From: DATARR01 sp044868005
Lineage (GTDB): Bacteria; Acidobacteriota; Thermoanaerobaculia; Multivoradales; UBA5704
Direction: 5' to 3'
Length of the DNA: 64,000 nt
NCBI GenBank assembly: GCA_044868005.1
Contig: JBIOVX010000097.1
Span: 51,827-115,826 of the forward strand
Of this stretch, positions 51,293-59,439 are shown one piece after another. Under the pieces are notes generated by a model, which searched no databases, was not told the DNA's origin, and was given only the letters and a program-made list of their open reading frames with translations. The translations under genes and the position numbers were made by a program. Numbering within the stretch: position 1 is the stretch's first letter; the number at the start of each line of letters is the position of its first letter.

Positions 51293-51456
51293 GGTATGCC
51301 CTCCGAAGCCCTCACCTCCCCGGCCCTCCTCTCCCAGAGGGAGAGGAGGGAGAAAGATTGAGAAACTACGGTAAGGGGTTTCTTTTCTCGGTTTTGTTCC
51401 CCTCTCTCCCCCCGGGAGAGAGGGGCTAGGGGAGTGAGGGCTTCGGAGGGCATACC
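51293..51456. repeat. 164-bp palindromic MITE-like element
   Basis: Ends ggtatgccctccgaagccct (from 51293) and, inverted, the complementary end finishing ggcatacc at 51456 are almost perfect inverted repeats. Inside are the pair cctcctctcccagagggaga and tcccctctctccccccggga. It lies between asnB and the glycosyltransferase 51426-52544 and overlaps the end of the latter. The interrupted copy at 20724-20738/24167-24304 shares the same ends. Confidence 0.9.
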
Positions 51457-52544
51457 GTCAATTTTTCCAATAAGGGTTCCAATCTCTCCCTGAACCGCTC
51501 AATCCCAAACTCCGCGCGCCACCGCGCATGTCCCGCTTCGCCCATACACCGGGCTCGTTCGGAATCTGAAAGCAAGAGGGAGAGGGCATCCGTCAGCTCC
51601 GACCGATCGTCCGGATCGACGAGCAGGCCGGTCTCGCCTTCGCGCACGATCTCTTCCGCGGCGCTTCCCCGGGCGGCGAGGACGGGCCTGGCAGCCCGCA
51701 TCGCCTCCAGGTAGACGAGGCCGAAGCCTTCGCCCCGGCTAGGCATGACGAAGGCGGCGCACCGCCGGTAGAGCTCGGCGAGCGTCGCCTCGCTGACGAA
51801 GCCGGTGAAGGCGGCGGCATCGCCGAGCCCGAGGGCCGCCGCCTTCGCCTCCAGGCGCGCGCGGTCGTCGCCGTCTCCGGCGATCACCAGCCGGGCTCCG
51901 GGATGCGCGGCGAGGAGACCGGGCAGCGCCTCCAGGAGCTGGTCGTGCCCCTTGTAGCGCTCGCCGGAGGCCATGCGTCCGGCGAGGAGGAGGAAGCCGC
52001 GTCCGAGCCGGTCGAGCAGCGCGGCGTCCGCCTCTCCCGCGGGCTGCCGCTCCTCCAAGGCCAGGGGAACGACGGCGGTGCCGCCGAGGTCCGGGCAGAA
52101 CGGCCGCGCGTGCTCCAGCGTGTGGGCCGAGATGGCGAACCTCGCCGTCGCCCGGGCCAGAGCCCGGCGGCGGTCCCAGTCGAGCGGCCGCCAGACCTCG
52201 ATTCCATAAAGCGGGAGGAGATACGGCGCCCGGAGTGGAGCGGGGACGAAGGACTGCACCCGCGCCGGCCCCAGGAGATCGAAGACGCAGGCCGTCCCGC
52301 GGTCCACCATCTGGGTCTTCCAGACCGCCCATCCGAGGGCCCGCTGGTCGCCGCCGAAGCCGCGAGAGGGGGCTTCGACGCCGGGAGTCCCGTCGCCGTC
52401 GAGAGAGAGGACGCGGAAGCCGATCCCCCGCTCGCCGGCGAACGCGGCACAGGCGCCGGCCAGGAGACGGCCGGCCGCGGCACGGCCGCCGCCGTCCAGC
52501 CCCAGACCGGCGGAGACGAAGACGAGATCGCGGCGAGAGCTCAT
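51426..52544 (-). CDS. Glycosyltransferase family 4 (C-terminus from a repeat element)
   Basis: This 372-residue GT-B enzyme begins MSSRRDLVFVSAGLGLDGGG. It has RFAISAHTLEHARPFCPDLG, FLLLAGRMASGERYKGHDQLL, RLVIAGDGDDRARLEAKAA, VMPSRGEGFGLVYLEAMRAA (E-x7-E) and ARGSAAEEIVREGETGLLV. The last 10-12 residues (KLTVCPPKPSLP) and the TAG stop are encoded by the MITE-like repeat, so the original C-terminus was probably replaced. It is the first glycosyltransferase after the antiterminator gene. ATG 52544 is chosen over an upstream in-frame start. Confidence 0.9.
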   Translation of the reverse strand: MSSRRDLVFVSAGLGLDGGGRAAAGRLLAGACAAFAGERGIGFRVLSLDGDGTPGVEAPSRGFGGDQRALGWAVWKTQMVDRGTACVFDLLGPARVQSFVPAPLRAPYLLPLYGIEVWRPLDWDRRRALARATARFAISAHTLEHARPFCPDLGGTAVVPLALEERQPAGEADAALLDRLGRGFLLLAGRMASGERYKGHDQLLEALPGLLAAHPGARLVIAGDGDDRARLEAKAAALGLGDAAAFTGFVSEATLAELYRRCAAFVMPSRGEGFGLVYLEAMRAARPVLAARGSAAEEIVREGETGLLVDPDDRSELTDALSLLLSDSERARCMGEAGHARWRAEFGIERFRERLEPLLEKLTVCPPKPSLP

Positions 52545-52640
52545 GGTAGGTCCCGGGCAGGCTCCGCCCCCTTCGGTGTACATCCACGACGACACCGAGG
52601 GGCAGGGCGCGGCGAGCGCGCCCGGAGCTTTTCCTCCGCC

Positions 52641-53219
52641 CTACCCCGCCGCCGCCCGCGCCGACCGGAAAGCCCGCAGGGGTGCCACGAGCTCGCGGTC
52701 CAGCTCGGCCGCGACGGATTGCCGGAGGAAGGTGACGGAGACGATCAGCCGCAACAGGCCCTTCTCGCGCAGCACCGTCCCGGTCCATCCCCGGAACGGG
52801 CCGTCCACGATCTCGACCTCATCCCCGGCCCCGATGTAGGGATGGGGGACGAGCGGCGCTCCCGCCTGCTGCAGAAGCCAGAGGCTCGCGAGCTCGTCCT
52901 GCAGCCGCTCCTGGTCGGGCACGGCGAGGACCTGGACGATGAGATCGCTGCGCAGGGCGGTCCGCCGTGCCTCGGCGGTGCCGCGGAAGAAGAGGTAGCC
53001 CGGGAAGAGCGGCAGGCTGGAGACGAACGTCCGCCCGGCGCGCCGCGTCCGCTTCTCGGCCTGTGGCAGGTAAAACCCCACCTCATGCCCGGCGAGGTGG
53101 CGCGCCAGCCCCTTCTCCTGCCGGCTGCGCACGTAGGCCACCCACCAGGGGTGCTCGATCCGGGACAGCTCGAACAGGTGCGAGGGGAAGAAATCGACTT
53201 CTCGCTTCAGGATCGGCAC
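52641..53219 (-). CDS. NusG-family transcription antiterminator (RfaH/UpxY type)
   Basis: This 192-residue specialised NusG paralogue has an N-terminal NGN domain (PWWVAYVRSRQEKGLARHL, VGFYLPQAEKRTRRAGRTF, LPLFPGYLFFRGT) and a C-terminal KOW motif (GAGDEVEIVDGPFRGWTGTV). Such proteins load onto RNA polymerase and suppress termination in long surface-polysaccharide operons. It is the promoter-proximal gene of the ~29-kb operon, about 95 bp before the first glycosyltransferase, as UpxY genes are in Bacteroides capsule loci. GTG 53219 is the apparent start. No ops/JUMPStart element was recognised upstream. Confidence 0.88.
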   Translation of the reverse strand: MPILKREVDFFPSHLFELSRIEHPWWVAYVRSRQEKGLARHLAGHEVGFYLPQAEKRTRRAGRTFVSSLPLFPGYLFFRGTAEARRTALRSDLIVQVLAVPDQERLQDELASLWLLQQAGAPLVPHPYIGAGDEVEIVDGPFRGWTGTVLREKGLLRLIVSVTFLRQSVAAELDRELVAPLRAFRSARAAAG

Positions 53220-53319
53220 GTCGGCTTACGGTACTCCGAGGTCAGGCGGTTTTGTTCATCGCAATTGCTATGGAATTGTTGCAGAAAAAGGAGTTAAAGG
53301 CAAGGCCGGCTCTCCGGTG

Positions 53320-53383
53320 TCCTTCCCCCTCTCCAGCTTGCTGGAGAGGGGGCCAGGGGGTGAGGTCTCGCGGGCAGGACGGT
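53320..53383. repeat. Palindromic CTCTCC repeat upstream of the glycan operon
   Basis: ccccctctccagcttgctggagaggggg is a near-perfect stem-loop, followed by ggtgaggtctcgcgggcaggacggt. The last part is shared with the repeat at 24.3 kb (gccgggcaggacggt). It lies between the SprT-like gene's stop and the antiterminator gene and may act as a terminator for the former. Confidence 0.65.
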
Positions 53384-53387
53384 CCGT

Positions 53388-54308
53388 CTACCGCCGGGCG
53401 GCCTTCCGTGGCTGCTTCGCCGGCCGCCGCGCGCGCAGCAGCGCCGGCAGGCTCTCGTTGATCCAGCGCTCGGCCCGCCAGAGGCTGCGGTAGAGGCGCT
53501 CGCGGCGGCGGAACTCGGGCGTGTGGAAGAGCCGGCGGCCGCCGCGCACCTCAGGGGGCATGTCGGCGTGGAGCATCTCGTGGTAGACCACGGCCTCGAC
53601 CACGTGCCGCGGCACGGCGGGATTGTCCAGCAGGCGATGAACGCGGATCAGCCGGTCCTCGTAGGAGTAGCTGCCGAGCTGCAGGACGGACGTCCGGGAA
53701 TGCCGGCAGGAGCGGGAGGCGACGTTATCCTTGCCCCAACTGATGCCCACCTTCAAACGCTTGTCGAAGAAGCGTTCGTTCAGGTCGGCGTAGATCTCGC
53801 GCAGGTCGTAGACCTCCCCCTGCGGCCGCAGGACCAGCCGGCGGGACCGGGCCGTGGGCCGGTGGGCGGAGAAGTGCTCGCGGATGACGAGCAGCGCCTC
53901 ACGGGCGCGGTCGCTGCCCCGCCGGCTCTCGACGAACGCCGCCACCGCCTGCAGCACTTCTTCCGGCGCATGGGTGAACGAGTGGTGGATGCGCAGCTCG
54001 AGAGGGGCCCGGTTCCCCATCCGGCCGGAGCGGACGCTCAGGATGGTGCGGCGGTTGTCCGTCAGCTCCAGCGAGCGCAGGCGGCCGCCGGTCAGGCGGT
54101 TCAGGCGGCGGAGCAGATGGAACCGCAGGGCTCCCGGATCGGCCGGTTGGAACCCCGGCAGGGAGGGGATGGGCTGGGCGGGCCGGGTCTTGAACAGCTC
54201 GAGCTGCACCGGCCGCCGCGGATCGGCCGTCCGGGGACGTTCCGGCCGGCTCTGTCTCGGTGTCGATGGACGGGAATCCCGGGGGAGCACCTGCGCCGAC
54301 GTTCTCAT
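53388..54308 (-). CDS. SprT-like metallopeptidase family protein
   Basis: This 306-residue protein has a Pro/Arg-rich N-terminus (to ~60), then a domain with a zinc-protease-type helix VVEAVVYHEMLHADMPPEV (HExxH) and the downstream HTPEF segment. Upstream, YADLNERFFDKRLKVGISWG is the SprT-like N-terminal pattern. SprT/Spartan-like domains cut DNA-protein crosslinks in eukaryotes; bacterial ones are little studied. The end is Arg/Lys-rich (RRPAKQPRKAARR), fitting nucleic-acid contact. It is separated from neighbours by repeat sequence and is probably a single-gene unit. Confidence 0.85.
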   Translation of the reverse strand: MRTSAQVLPRDSRPSTPRQSRPERPRTADPRRPVQLELFKTRPAQPIPSLPGFQPADPGALRFHLLRRLNRLTGGRLRSLELTDNRRTILSVRSGRMGNRAPLELRIHHSFTHAPEEVLQAVAAFVESRRGSDRAREALLVIREHFSAHRPTARSRRLVLRPQGEVYDLREIYADLNERFFDKRLKVGISWGKDNVASRSCRHSRTSVLQLGSYSYEDRLIRVHRLLDNPAVPRHVVEAVVYHEMLHADMPPEVRGGRRLFHTPEFRRRERLYRSLWRAERWINESLPALLRARRPAKQPRKAARR

Positions 54309-54412
54309 CGCGCTCAAATCTCCAGCGACAGCTTAAATACCCGGTCCTGCGACGGGGTAAGCGCGAACTGTACCACAGGGGTCGCGCCGCTGAGCCGCAA
54401 GAAATAAGGATT

Positions 54413-55366
54413 TCAGCCCGTTTCCCAGCGTTCGCCCACGGCCAGCGTGCGGACCCGCTGCCGGTCCCCACCCTCCCGTTCCAGGGTCTCCGCGAGCACC
54501 TTGGGGGCGAGATCGACCGGCTCGTCGGTCAGGTCGAAGCACCCCCAGTGCATGGGGATCATCGTCCGGGCGCCGAGGTCCAGGAACGCCTGCCAGGCCT
54601 CCTCCGGATTGACGTGCTGGTAGCGCATGAACCAGCGGGGCTCGTAGGCGCCGATCGGCAGCAGGGCGACGTCGATGGGGGCGAACCGCCGGCCGATCTC
54701 GGCGAAGCCGTGGAAGTAGCCGGAGTCCCCGGCGAAGTAGTACCGCCTGTGGCCGGAGTCGAGCAGCCAGGAGCACCAGAGGGTGGCGTTCCGCTTCGTT
54801 CCGATCCGGTTCGACCAGTGCTGGGCGGGCAGGCAGGTGAGGGTCCACCGCCCATGGCGGGCGCTCTGCCACCAGTCCAGCTCCACGGCCCGCGGGTGCC
54901 CTCGGCGCCGGAACCAGTCCCCGAGGCCCAGGGGGACGAACCAGTGGACGGTCTCCGGCAGGCGCCGGGCCGTCCAGGAGTCCAGGTGGTCGTAGTGGTT
55001 GTGGGAGACGACCGCGAAGGCCTCCGGAGGTATGGCTTCGAGAGGGATCCCCGGCGGCGTCAAGCGGCGGGGAAGCAGCGCCCGCGGCCCCCAGTGAGGA
55101 TCGGTGAGGAGCACGTCACCGCCGTCGTGGATGGCGAACGTCGAGTGCCCGACCCAGGTGACCGAGTCGGGCTGGCTCCGGTCCTTCAGATAGGCGCCGT
55201 CGTTAGCCACCACCGGCACCTGCAGCGGAGCGCTCTTGTCATAGGGGACGCCGCCGCCGCCGAGCTTCCACCGCAGCACGTCGGTGAGCCGGTTGGGAAA
55301 GCGTCCCCAGGGATTGAAGAAGTGCCCGGGCTCGCCGTGGGGGGCGTAGAGGAGGTCGGGGTTCAA
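54413..55366 (-). CDS. MBL-fold metallo-hydrolase (NAPE-PLD/UlaG-like)
   Basis: This 317-residue beta-lactamase-fold hydrolase has the metal-binding motif SHNHYDHLD (HxHxDH), earlier TWVGHSTFAIHDGGDVLLTD, and later YFAGDSGYFHGFAEIG and IPMHWGCFDLTDEP with further metal ligands. The layout is that of the N-acyl-phosphatidylethanolamine phospholipase D-like group. The real substrate is unknown. TTG 55366 overlaps the upstream DUF1499 stop (TTGA), so the two are coupled. Confidence 0.9.
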   Translation of the reverse strand: MNPDLLYAPHGEPGHFFNPWGRFPNRLTDVLRWKLGGGGVPYDKSAPLQVPVVANDGAYLKDRSQPDSVTWVGHSTFAIHDGGDVLLTDPHWGPRALLPRRLTPPGIPLEAIPPEAFAVVSHNHYDHLDSWTARRLPETVHWFVPLGLGDWFRRRGHPRAVELDWWQSARHGRWTLTCLPAQHWSNRIGTKRNATLWCSWLLDSGHRRYYFAGDSGYFHGFAEIGRRFAPIDVALLPIGAYEPRWFMRYQHVNPEEAWQAFLDLGARTMIPMHWGCFDLTDEPVDLAPKVLAETLEREGGDRQRVRTLAVGERWETG

Positions 55367-55722
55367 GGAAATGCCAGCAACGCCGCGCGAATCTCCTTCA
55401 TCCGCTTGCGGTTGACTCCGCGGTCGCCGTAGCCGATGCGGGAGGCGGAGCGGAAATGGATCTGCCGGGCCGCGTCGTCGAAGACGAACTCGACGTCGTC
55501 CGGGAAACGGAAGAGGCGCGAGCGGCAGACGGCTTTGAGATAGTCGGGCTCCTGTTGGACGATCTCGGTCCGTGGGTAGTTGCGCAGGACTTCGACCAGC
55601 CTCTCCCGGACCTGCTCGGGCGTGCCGTTGTAGGGGATGGGCTCCATCCGGTGCCGTCCGGGCGGCGCCTCCGTAGAGACGCAGTTCGGGGTCCTCGGGC
55701 AGGGAGGCAGGCGCGGCGGCAT
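55363..55722 (-). CDS. DUF1499 domain protein
   Basis: The 119 residues match DUF1499: the N-terminal CPRTPNCVSTEAPPGRH, then YNGTPEQVRERLVEVLRNYP, FRFPDDVEFVFDDAARQIHF and RSASRIGYGDRGVNRKRMKE. The cellular role of the family is unknown. It is co-transcribed with the MBL-fold gene (TTGA overlap at 55363-55366), the best clue to function. It is divergent from the D-threonine-aldolase-like gene 69 bp away. ATG 55722 is the first start in frame. Confidence 0.9.
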   Translation of the reverse strand: MPPRLPPCPRTPNCVSTEAPPGRHRMEPIPYNGTPEQVRERLVEVLRNYPRTEIVQQEPDYLKAVCRSRLFRFPDDVEFVFDDAARQIHFRSASRIGYGDRGVNRKRMKEIRAALLAFP

Positions 55723-55791
55723 GGCGGCATTGTAGCGGACTCTGCAGGCCGTCCTGCTCTATGATCGTGCGCTCCGGCGAGGCCGATCCCG

Positions 55792-56886
55792 ATGAACACG
55801 ATCCACGATCTCCCGACTCCCGCGCTGCTGCTGGACCTCGACGTCCTGGAGCGGAACCTGCGCCGCATGTCCGAGCGGGCCGCCTCCCTGGGTGTGGCGA
55901 TGCGGCCGCACATCAAGACCCACAAGTCTCTCGAGGTCGCCGGCATGCAGCGGGATCTGGGGATCACCGGCATCACGGTGTCCACCCCGTACGAGGCGCG
56001 GGTTTTCGCCGATCACGGCTATTCCGACCTGACCTGGGCCTTCCCGGTCATCCTGACGCGGCTCGACGAGGTGCGCGAGCTGGCGGAGCGGGTCACGCTG
56101 CGGCTGGTGGTGGACTCGCCGGAAGCCGTGGAAGCCTTGGAGCGGCTCGGCCGGCCGCTACACGTCTGGCTCAAGGTGGACTGCGGGTATCACCGGGCCG
56201 GGGTGGATCCCGCCTCGCCGCAGGCCGTAGAGCTCGCCCGGCGGCTGGCGGAGTCGGCCGTCCTGACCTTCGACGGGATCCTCAGCCACTCCGGCCACGC
56301 GTATAACGGACCGACTCGGAAGGAGGTCGCCGCCGCCGCCGAGGAGGAGCGCAGCGTCATGGCCGGCTTCGCGGAACGGCTGCGGGAGGAGGGGATCGCC
56401 GTGCCGGCGGTGAGCGTGGGCTCGACGCCCGCCCTCTCCGTGATCGAGCGGCTGGACGGCGTCACCGAGGTGCGGCCGGGCAACTACTGCTTCCACGACT
56501 TCACCCAGGTAGCGCTCGGCTCGTGCGGCGTGCGCGACTGCGCGGTCACCGTCCTCGCGAGCGTCGTCTCCTGCCGGCCGGGCGACGGCCGTTCGATCCT
56601 GGACGCCGGCGCCCTGGCGCTCTCCAAGGACCGCGGTCCGGACCTTCCGGAGCGGCCCTCCATGGGGGAGGTCTTCGCGGACTACGAGGCGGGGCTCCTC
56701 GACGCCGAGGCGCGGCTGCTGTCGCTCTCGCAGGAGCACGGCATCCTCAGCGTGCCGCGGCCGGTGGGCTCGCGGGTGCGCATCCTGCCGAACCATTCCT
56801 GCCTGACGGCGGCGCATTTCGACGAGTACGCGGTGATCCGCGGCGAGCAGGTGGTGGACCGCTGGCGGATCTGGCGCGGCCGGTAG
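55792..56886 (+). CDS. D-threonine aldolase / D-serine dehydratase-like PLP enzyme
   Basis: This 364-residue fold-type III PLP enzyme has an alanine-racemase-like barrel, DLPTPALLLDLDVLERNLRR, with the PLP lysine in RPHIKTHKSLE (residues 38-48), then WLKVDCGYHRAGVDP and LSHSGHAYNGP. The C-terminal region has LPNHSCLTAAHFDEYAVI, the His/Cys metal site of the DSD1/DTA group. It should split D-threonine to glycine and acetaldehyde, or dehydrate D-serine; the choice is open. It starts a + strand run with the decarboxylase and NRPS accessory genes. Confidence 0.9.
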   Translation: MNTIHDLPTPALLLDLDVLERNLRRMSERAASLGVAMRPHIKTHKSLEVAGMQRDLGITGITVSTPYEARVFADHGYSDLTWAFPVILTRLDEVRELAERVTLRLVVDSPEAVEALERLGRPLHVWLKVDCGYHRAGVDPASPQAVELARRLAESAVLTFDGILSHSGHAYNGPTRKEVAAAAEEERSVMAGFAERLREEGIAVPAVSVGSTPALSVIERLDGVTEVRPGNYCFHDFTQVALGSCGVRDCAVTVLASVVSCRPGDGRSILDAGALALSKDRGPDLPERPSMGEVFADYEAGLLDAEARLLSLSQEHGILSVPRPVGSRVRILPNHSCLTAAHFDEYAVIRGEQVVDRWRIWRGR

Positions 56887-56899
56887 CGAGGAGACGGGG

Positions 56900-58321
56900 A
56901 TGTTGATGCTGGACGAAGCGACCCGCGGCGAGCTGTGGCGCCGGCTGGTCGCGATCATCGAGGACTACACGAACGGCATTCGCGACGCGCGGGTGGCGCC
57001 GGATCTCGATCTGGCGGCCATCCGCGAGGCGCTCGCGCCCTTCGACTTCGCGCGCCCGGTGCCGCCCCTGGAGGCCTTGGACTTCGCCGCGGAGGGCCTG
57101 CGGCGCTGGCAGGTCCATACGCCGCACCCGCGCTACTTCGGGCTCTTCAATCCCGCGCCGGCCACCATGGGCATCGCCGCCGACGCGCTCGTCGCCGCCT
57201 TCAATCCGCAGCTCGCCGCCTGGAGCCACAGCCCGCTGGCGGCGGAGATCGAGCAGCACCTGATCCGGGCCCTCGGGGGACGCTTCGGCTTCGATCCCGC
57301 CCGCCTCGAAGGCACTTTCACCTCCGGCGGCGCGGAGGCGAACCATACCGCGCTCTCGACGGCGCTCACCCGGGCCTTCCCGGAGATCGGCCGCCGGGGG
57401 CTGCTGGCATTGCGCAGCCGGCCGGTGCTCTACGTCTCGCCGGAGGCCCACCACTCCTTCCTCAAGGCCGCCCGCCTCGCCGGCCTCGGCACCGAGGCGG
57501 TCCGCGAGGTGAAGGTGGACTCGCGGCTGCGCATGATTCCCGAGGAGCTCGCGGCGCGCATCCGTGAGGACCGCGAGGCGGGGCTCTCGCCCTTTCTGGT
57601 GGTGGCCACGGCGGGCTCGACCAGCGCCGGCGTGGTCGATCCCCTCGCCGAGCTGGCGCAGGTGGCGGACGAGGAGGGAGGGCTCTGGCTGCACGCGGAC
57701 GCGGCCTGGGGCGGCGCGGCGGCCCTGGTGCCGGAGCTGCGGCCGGTGCTCGCGGGGATCGCCCGCGCCAGCTCCGTCACCTTCGACGCCCACAAGTGGC
57801 TCTCGGTGCCGATGGGGGCCGGCATGTACATCACGCGCCATGCCGGCATCCTGGAGCGCACCTTCCGGGTGGCGGCCGGGTACATGCCGCGCGAGGGGGC
57901 CGCCCTGCCGGTGGCGGACCCTTACGCCCATTCGATGCAGTGGTCGCGGCGGTTCATCGGCCTCAAGGTCTTCCTCTCCCTGGCCGCCGCCGGCTGGGAG
58001 GGCTACGAGGAAGCGATCCGCCACCAGACGGCGATGGGCGACCGGCTCCGCGAGCGGCTCGGCGAAGAGGGCTGGGAGGTGGTCAACGAGACCCCGCTGC
58101 CGGTGGTCTGCTTCGTGGACGGCGGCGCCGCCGGCCGCTCGGCGGCTTTCCTCGAAGCGGTCGCCGCGGACGTGGTGGCCTCGGGCGAGGCGTGGATCAG
58201 CACCGCCGTGCTCGGCGAGGTCGGTCCGGCGTTGCGCGCCTGCATCACCAACTACCGCACCGGCCCCGAGGACGTGGACGCCCTGGTGGCGGCGCTCGGC
58301 CGGGCGCGGGCGAAGTGGTAA
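56900..58321 (+). CDS. Group II PLP-dependent amino-acid decarboxylase
   Basis: This 473-residue fold-type I enzyme belongs to the DOPA/glutamate/tyrosine decarboxylase group: WQVHTPHPRYFGLFNPAPAT near the N-terminus, GTFTSGGAEANHTALSTAL, YVSPEAHHSFLKAARLAGLG (PLP-stacking His), WLHADAAWGGAAALVP and SVTFDAHKWLSVPMGAGM, where Lys299 binds PLP. The substrate could be an aromatic or acidic amino acid. It begins 14 bp after the D-threonine-aldolase-like gene and is followed 75 bp later by mbtH. The product may feed the adjacent NRPS-type pathway or act alone. Confidence 0.9.
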   Translation: MLMLDEATRGELWRRLVAIIEDYTNGIRDARVAPDLDLAAIREALAPFDFARPVPPLEALDFAAEGLRRWQVHTPHPRYFGLFNPAPATMGIAADALVAAFNPQLAAWSHSPLAAEIEQHLIRALGGRFGFDPARLEGTFTSGGAEANHTALSTALTRAFPEIGRRGLLALRSRPVLYVSPEAHHSFLKAARLAGLGTEAVREVKVDSRLRMIPEELAARIREDREAGLSPFLVVATAGSTSAGVVDPLAELAQVADEEGGLWLHADAAWGGAAALVPELRPVLAGIARASSVTFDAHKWLSVPMGAGMYITRHAGILERTFRVAAGYMPREGAALPVADPYAHSMQWSRRFIGLKVFLSLAAAGWEGYEEAIRHQTAMGDRLRERLGEEGWEVVNETPLPVVCFVDGGAAGRSAAFLEAVAADVVASGEAWISTAVLGEVGPALRACITNYRTGPEDVDALVAALGRARAKW

Positions 58322-58396
58322 GCTCCACCTGTCCCGCATTCGGCGTTCCCGGCACCTAAAGGAAGGAACGGGGCAACCTACGAAGGAGAAGAGCCC

Positions 58397-58648
58397 ATGA
58401 GCTGGGAAGAAAAGGAAGACACCACGATCTACAAGGTCGTCGTCAATCACGAAGAGCAGTATTCGATCTGGCCGGCCCATCGCGAGATTCCCCTGGGCTG
58501 GAACGACGTCGGCAAGTCCGGCCTCAAGCAGGAGTGCCTCGACTACATCAAGGAAGTCTGGACCGACATGCGCCCTCTCTCGCTGCGCAAGAAGATGGAA
58601 GAGATGGAGCGCGAGAGGCAGCAGGCGGGTCAGGAAAGCAGCAATTAG
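58397..58648 (+). CDS. MbtH-family NRPS accessory protein
   Basis: This 83-residue MbtH protein shows the invariant pattern NHEEQYSIWPAHREIPLGW followed by YIKEVWTDMRPLS. MbtH proteins bind and activate NRPS adenylation domains in the cytosol. GAAGGAG precedes ATG 58397. No NRPS is encoded in this window, so its partner must lie elsewhere. The C-terminal KKMEEMERERQQAG is a longer charged tail than usual. Confidence 0.95.
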   Translation: MSWEEKEDTTIYKVVVNHEEQYSIWPAHREIPLGWNDVGKSGLKQECLDYIKEVWTDMRPLSLRKKMEEMERERQQAGQESSN

Positions 58649-58664
58649 TCCAGCCGATCCTCAC

Positions 58665-59435
58665 GTGAGACCTGGCGGCAATCCAACGGAGCGGTGGCTG
58701 GCTTACCGCGAGGTGAACCCCCGCGCGCGGCTCCGCATGTTCGGCTTCCCCTACGCGGGGGGCGGCGCCTCGATCTACCGCGGCTGGGGGGCCTCGCTGC
58801 CTTCCGACGTCGAGGTCTGCCCGGTGCAGCTCCCCGGCCGCGAGAGCCGCATGCGCGACCAGCCGTTCCGCCACTGCGAGGAGATGGTGCCGGTGGTCGC
58901 CGACGCGCTGCGGCCCTATATGGATCTGCCGTTCGTCTTCTTCGGCCACAGCATGGGCGGTCTGATCGGCTTCGAGCTGGCCCGGGAGCTCCGCCGGCGC
59001 GGGCAGGCCCTGCCGCTGCACCTCTTCGTCTCCGGACGCCGGCCGCCTCATCTGCCGCCGCGCGAAGAGCCGATCTACGACCTGCCGGAGCCGGAGTTCC
59101 TCGTCAAGCTGCGGGAGCTCAACGGCACGCCGGAGGAGGTGCTCCAGCACGAGGAGCTCATGCGCCTGCTGATCCCCCTGCTGCGCGCCGACTTCTCCGT
59201 CAACGAGACGTATGCTTACACCGAGGGAGAGCCCTTCGACTTCGGCATCTCCGCCTTCGGCGGCTTCGGCGACCAGGAAGTGACCCGCGAGGACGTCGAG
59301 GCCTGGCGGGAACAGACGCGGGGGCGCTTCCGGATGCGTATGCTGCCCGGCGACCACTTCTTCATCCACGGCTCCAGGGACCTCATCCTCGAGGCCGTCG
59401 CGCGCGACCTGGCGGAGATCGCGCCCTCCCGGTGA
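58665..59435 (+). CDS. Type II thioesterase (GrsT/TEII family)
   Basis: This 256-residue alpha/beta hydrolase has RLRMFGFPYAGGGASIYRGW, the nucleophile motif FFGHSMGGLIGFE (Ser96), the acid region FGGFGDQEVTREDVE and the catalytic His in LPGDHFFIHGS. Type II thioesterases clear mis-primed carrier proteins of NRPS/PKS lines. GTG 58665 lies 16 bp after the mbtH stop, so they form one operon. No cognate synthetase is seen. Confidence 0.95.
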   Translation: MRPGGNPTERWLAYREVNPRARLRMFGFPYAGGGASIYRGWGASLPSDVEVCPVQLPGRESRMRDQPFRHCEEMVPVVADALRPYMDLPFVFFGHSMGGLIGFELARELRRRGQALPLHLFVSGRRPPHLPPREEPIYDLPEPEFLVKLRELNGTPEEVLQHEELMRLLIPLLRADFSVNETYAYTEGEPFDFGISAFGGFGDQEVTREDVEAWREQTRGRFRMRMLPGDHFFIHGSRDLILEAVARDLAEIAPSR

Positions 59436-59439
59436 CCCG

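Noticed and set aside
53220..53387. ops/JUMPStart element for the RfaH-like protein
   Set aside because: The GGCGGTAG core was not found on the minus strand of the leader; only a palindromic repeat and AT-richer sequence are visible.
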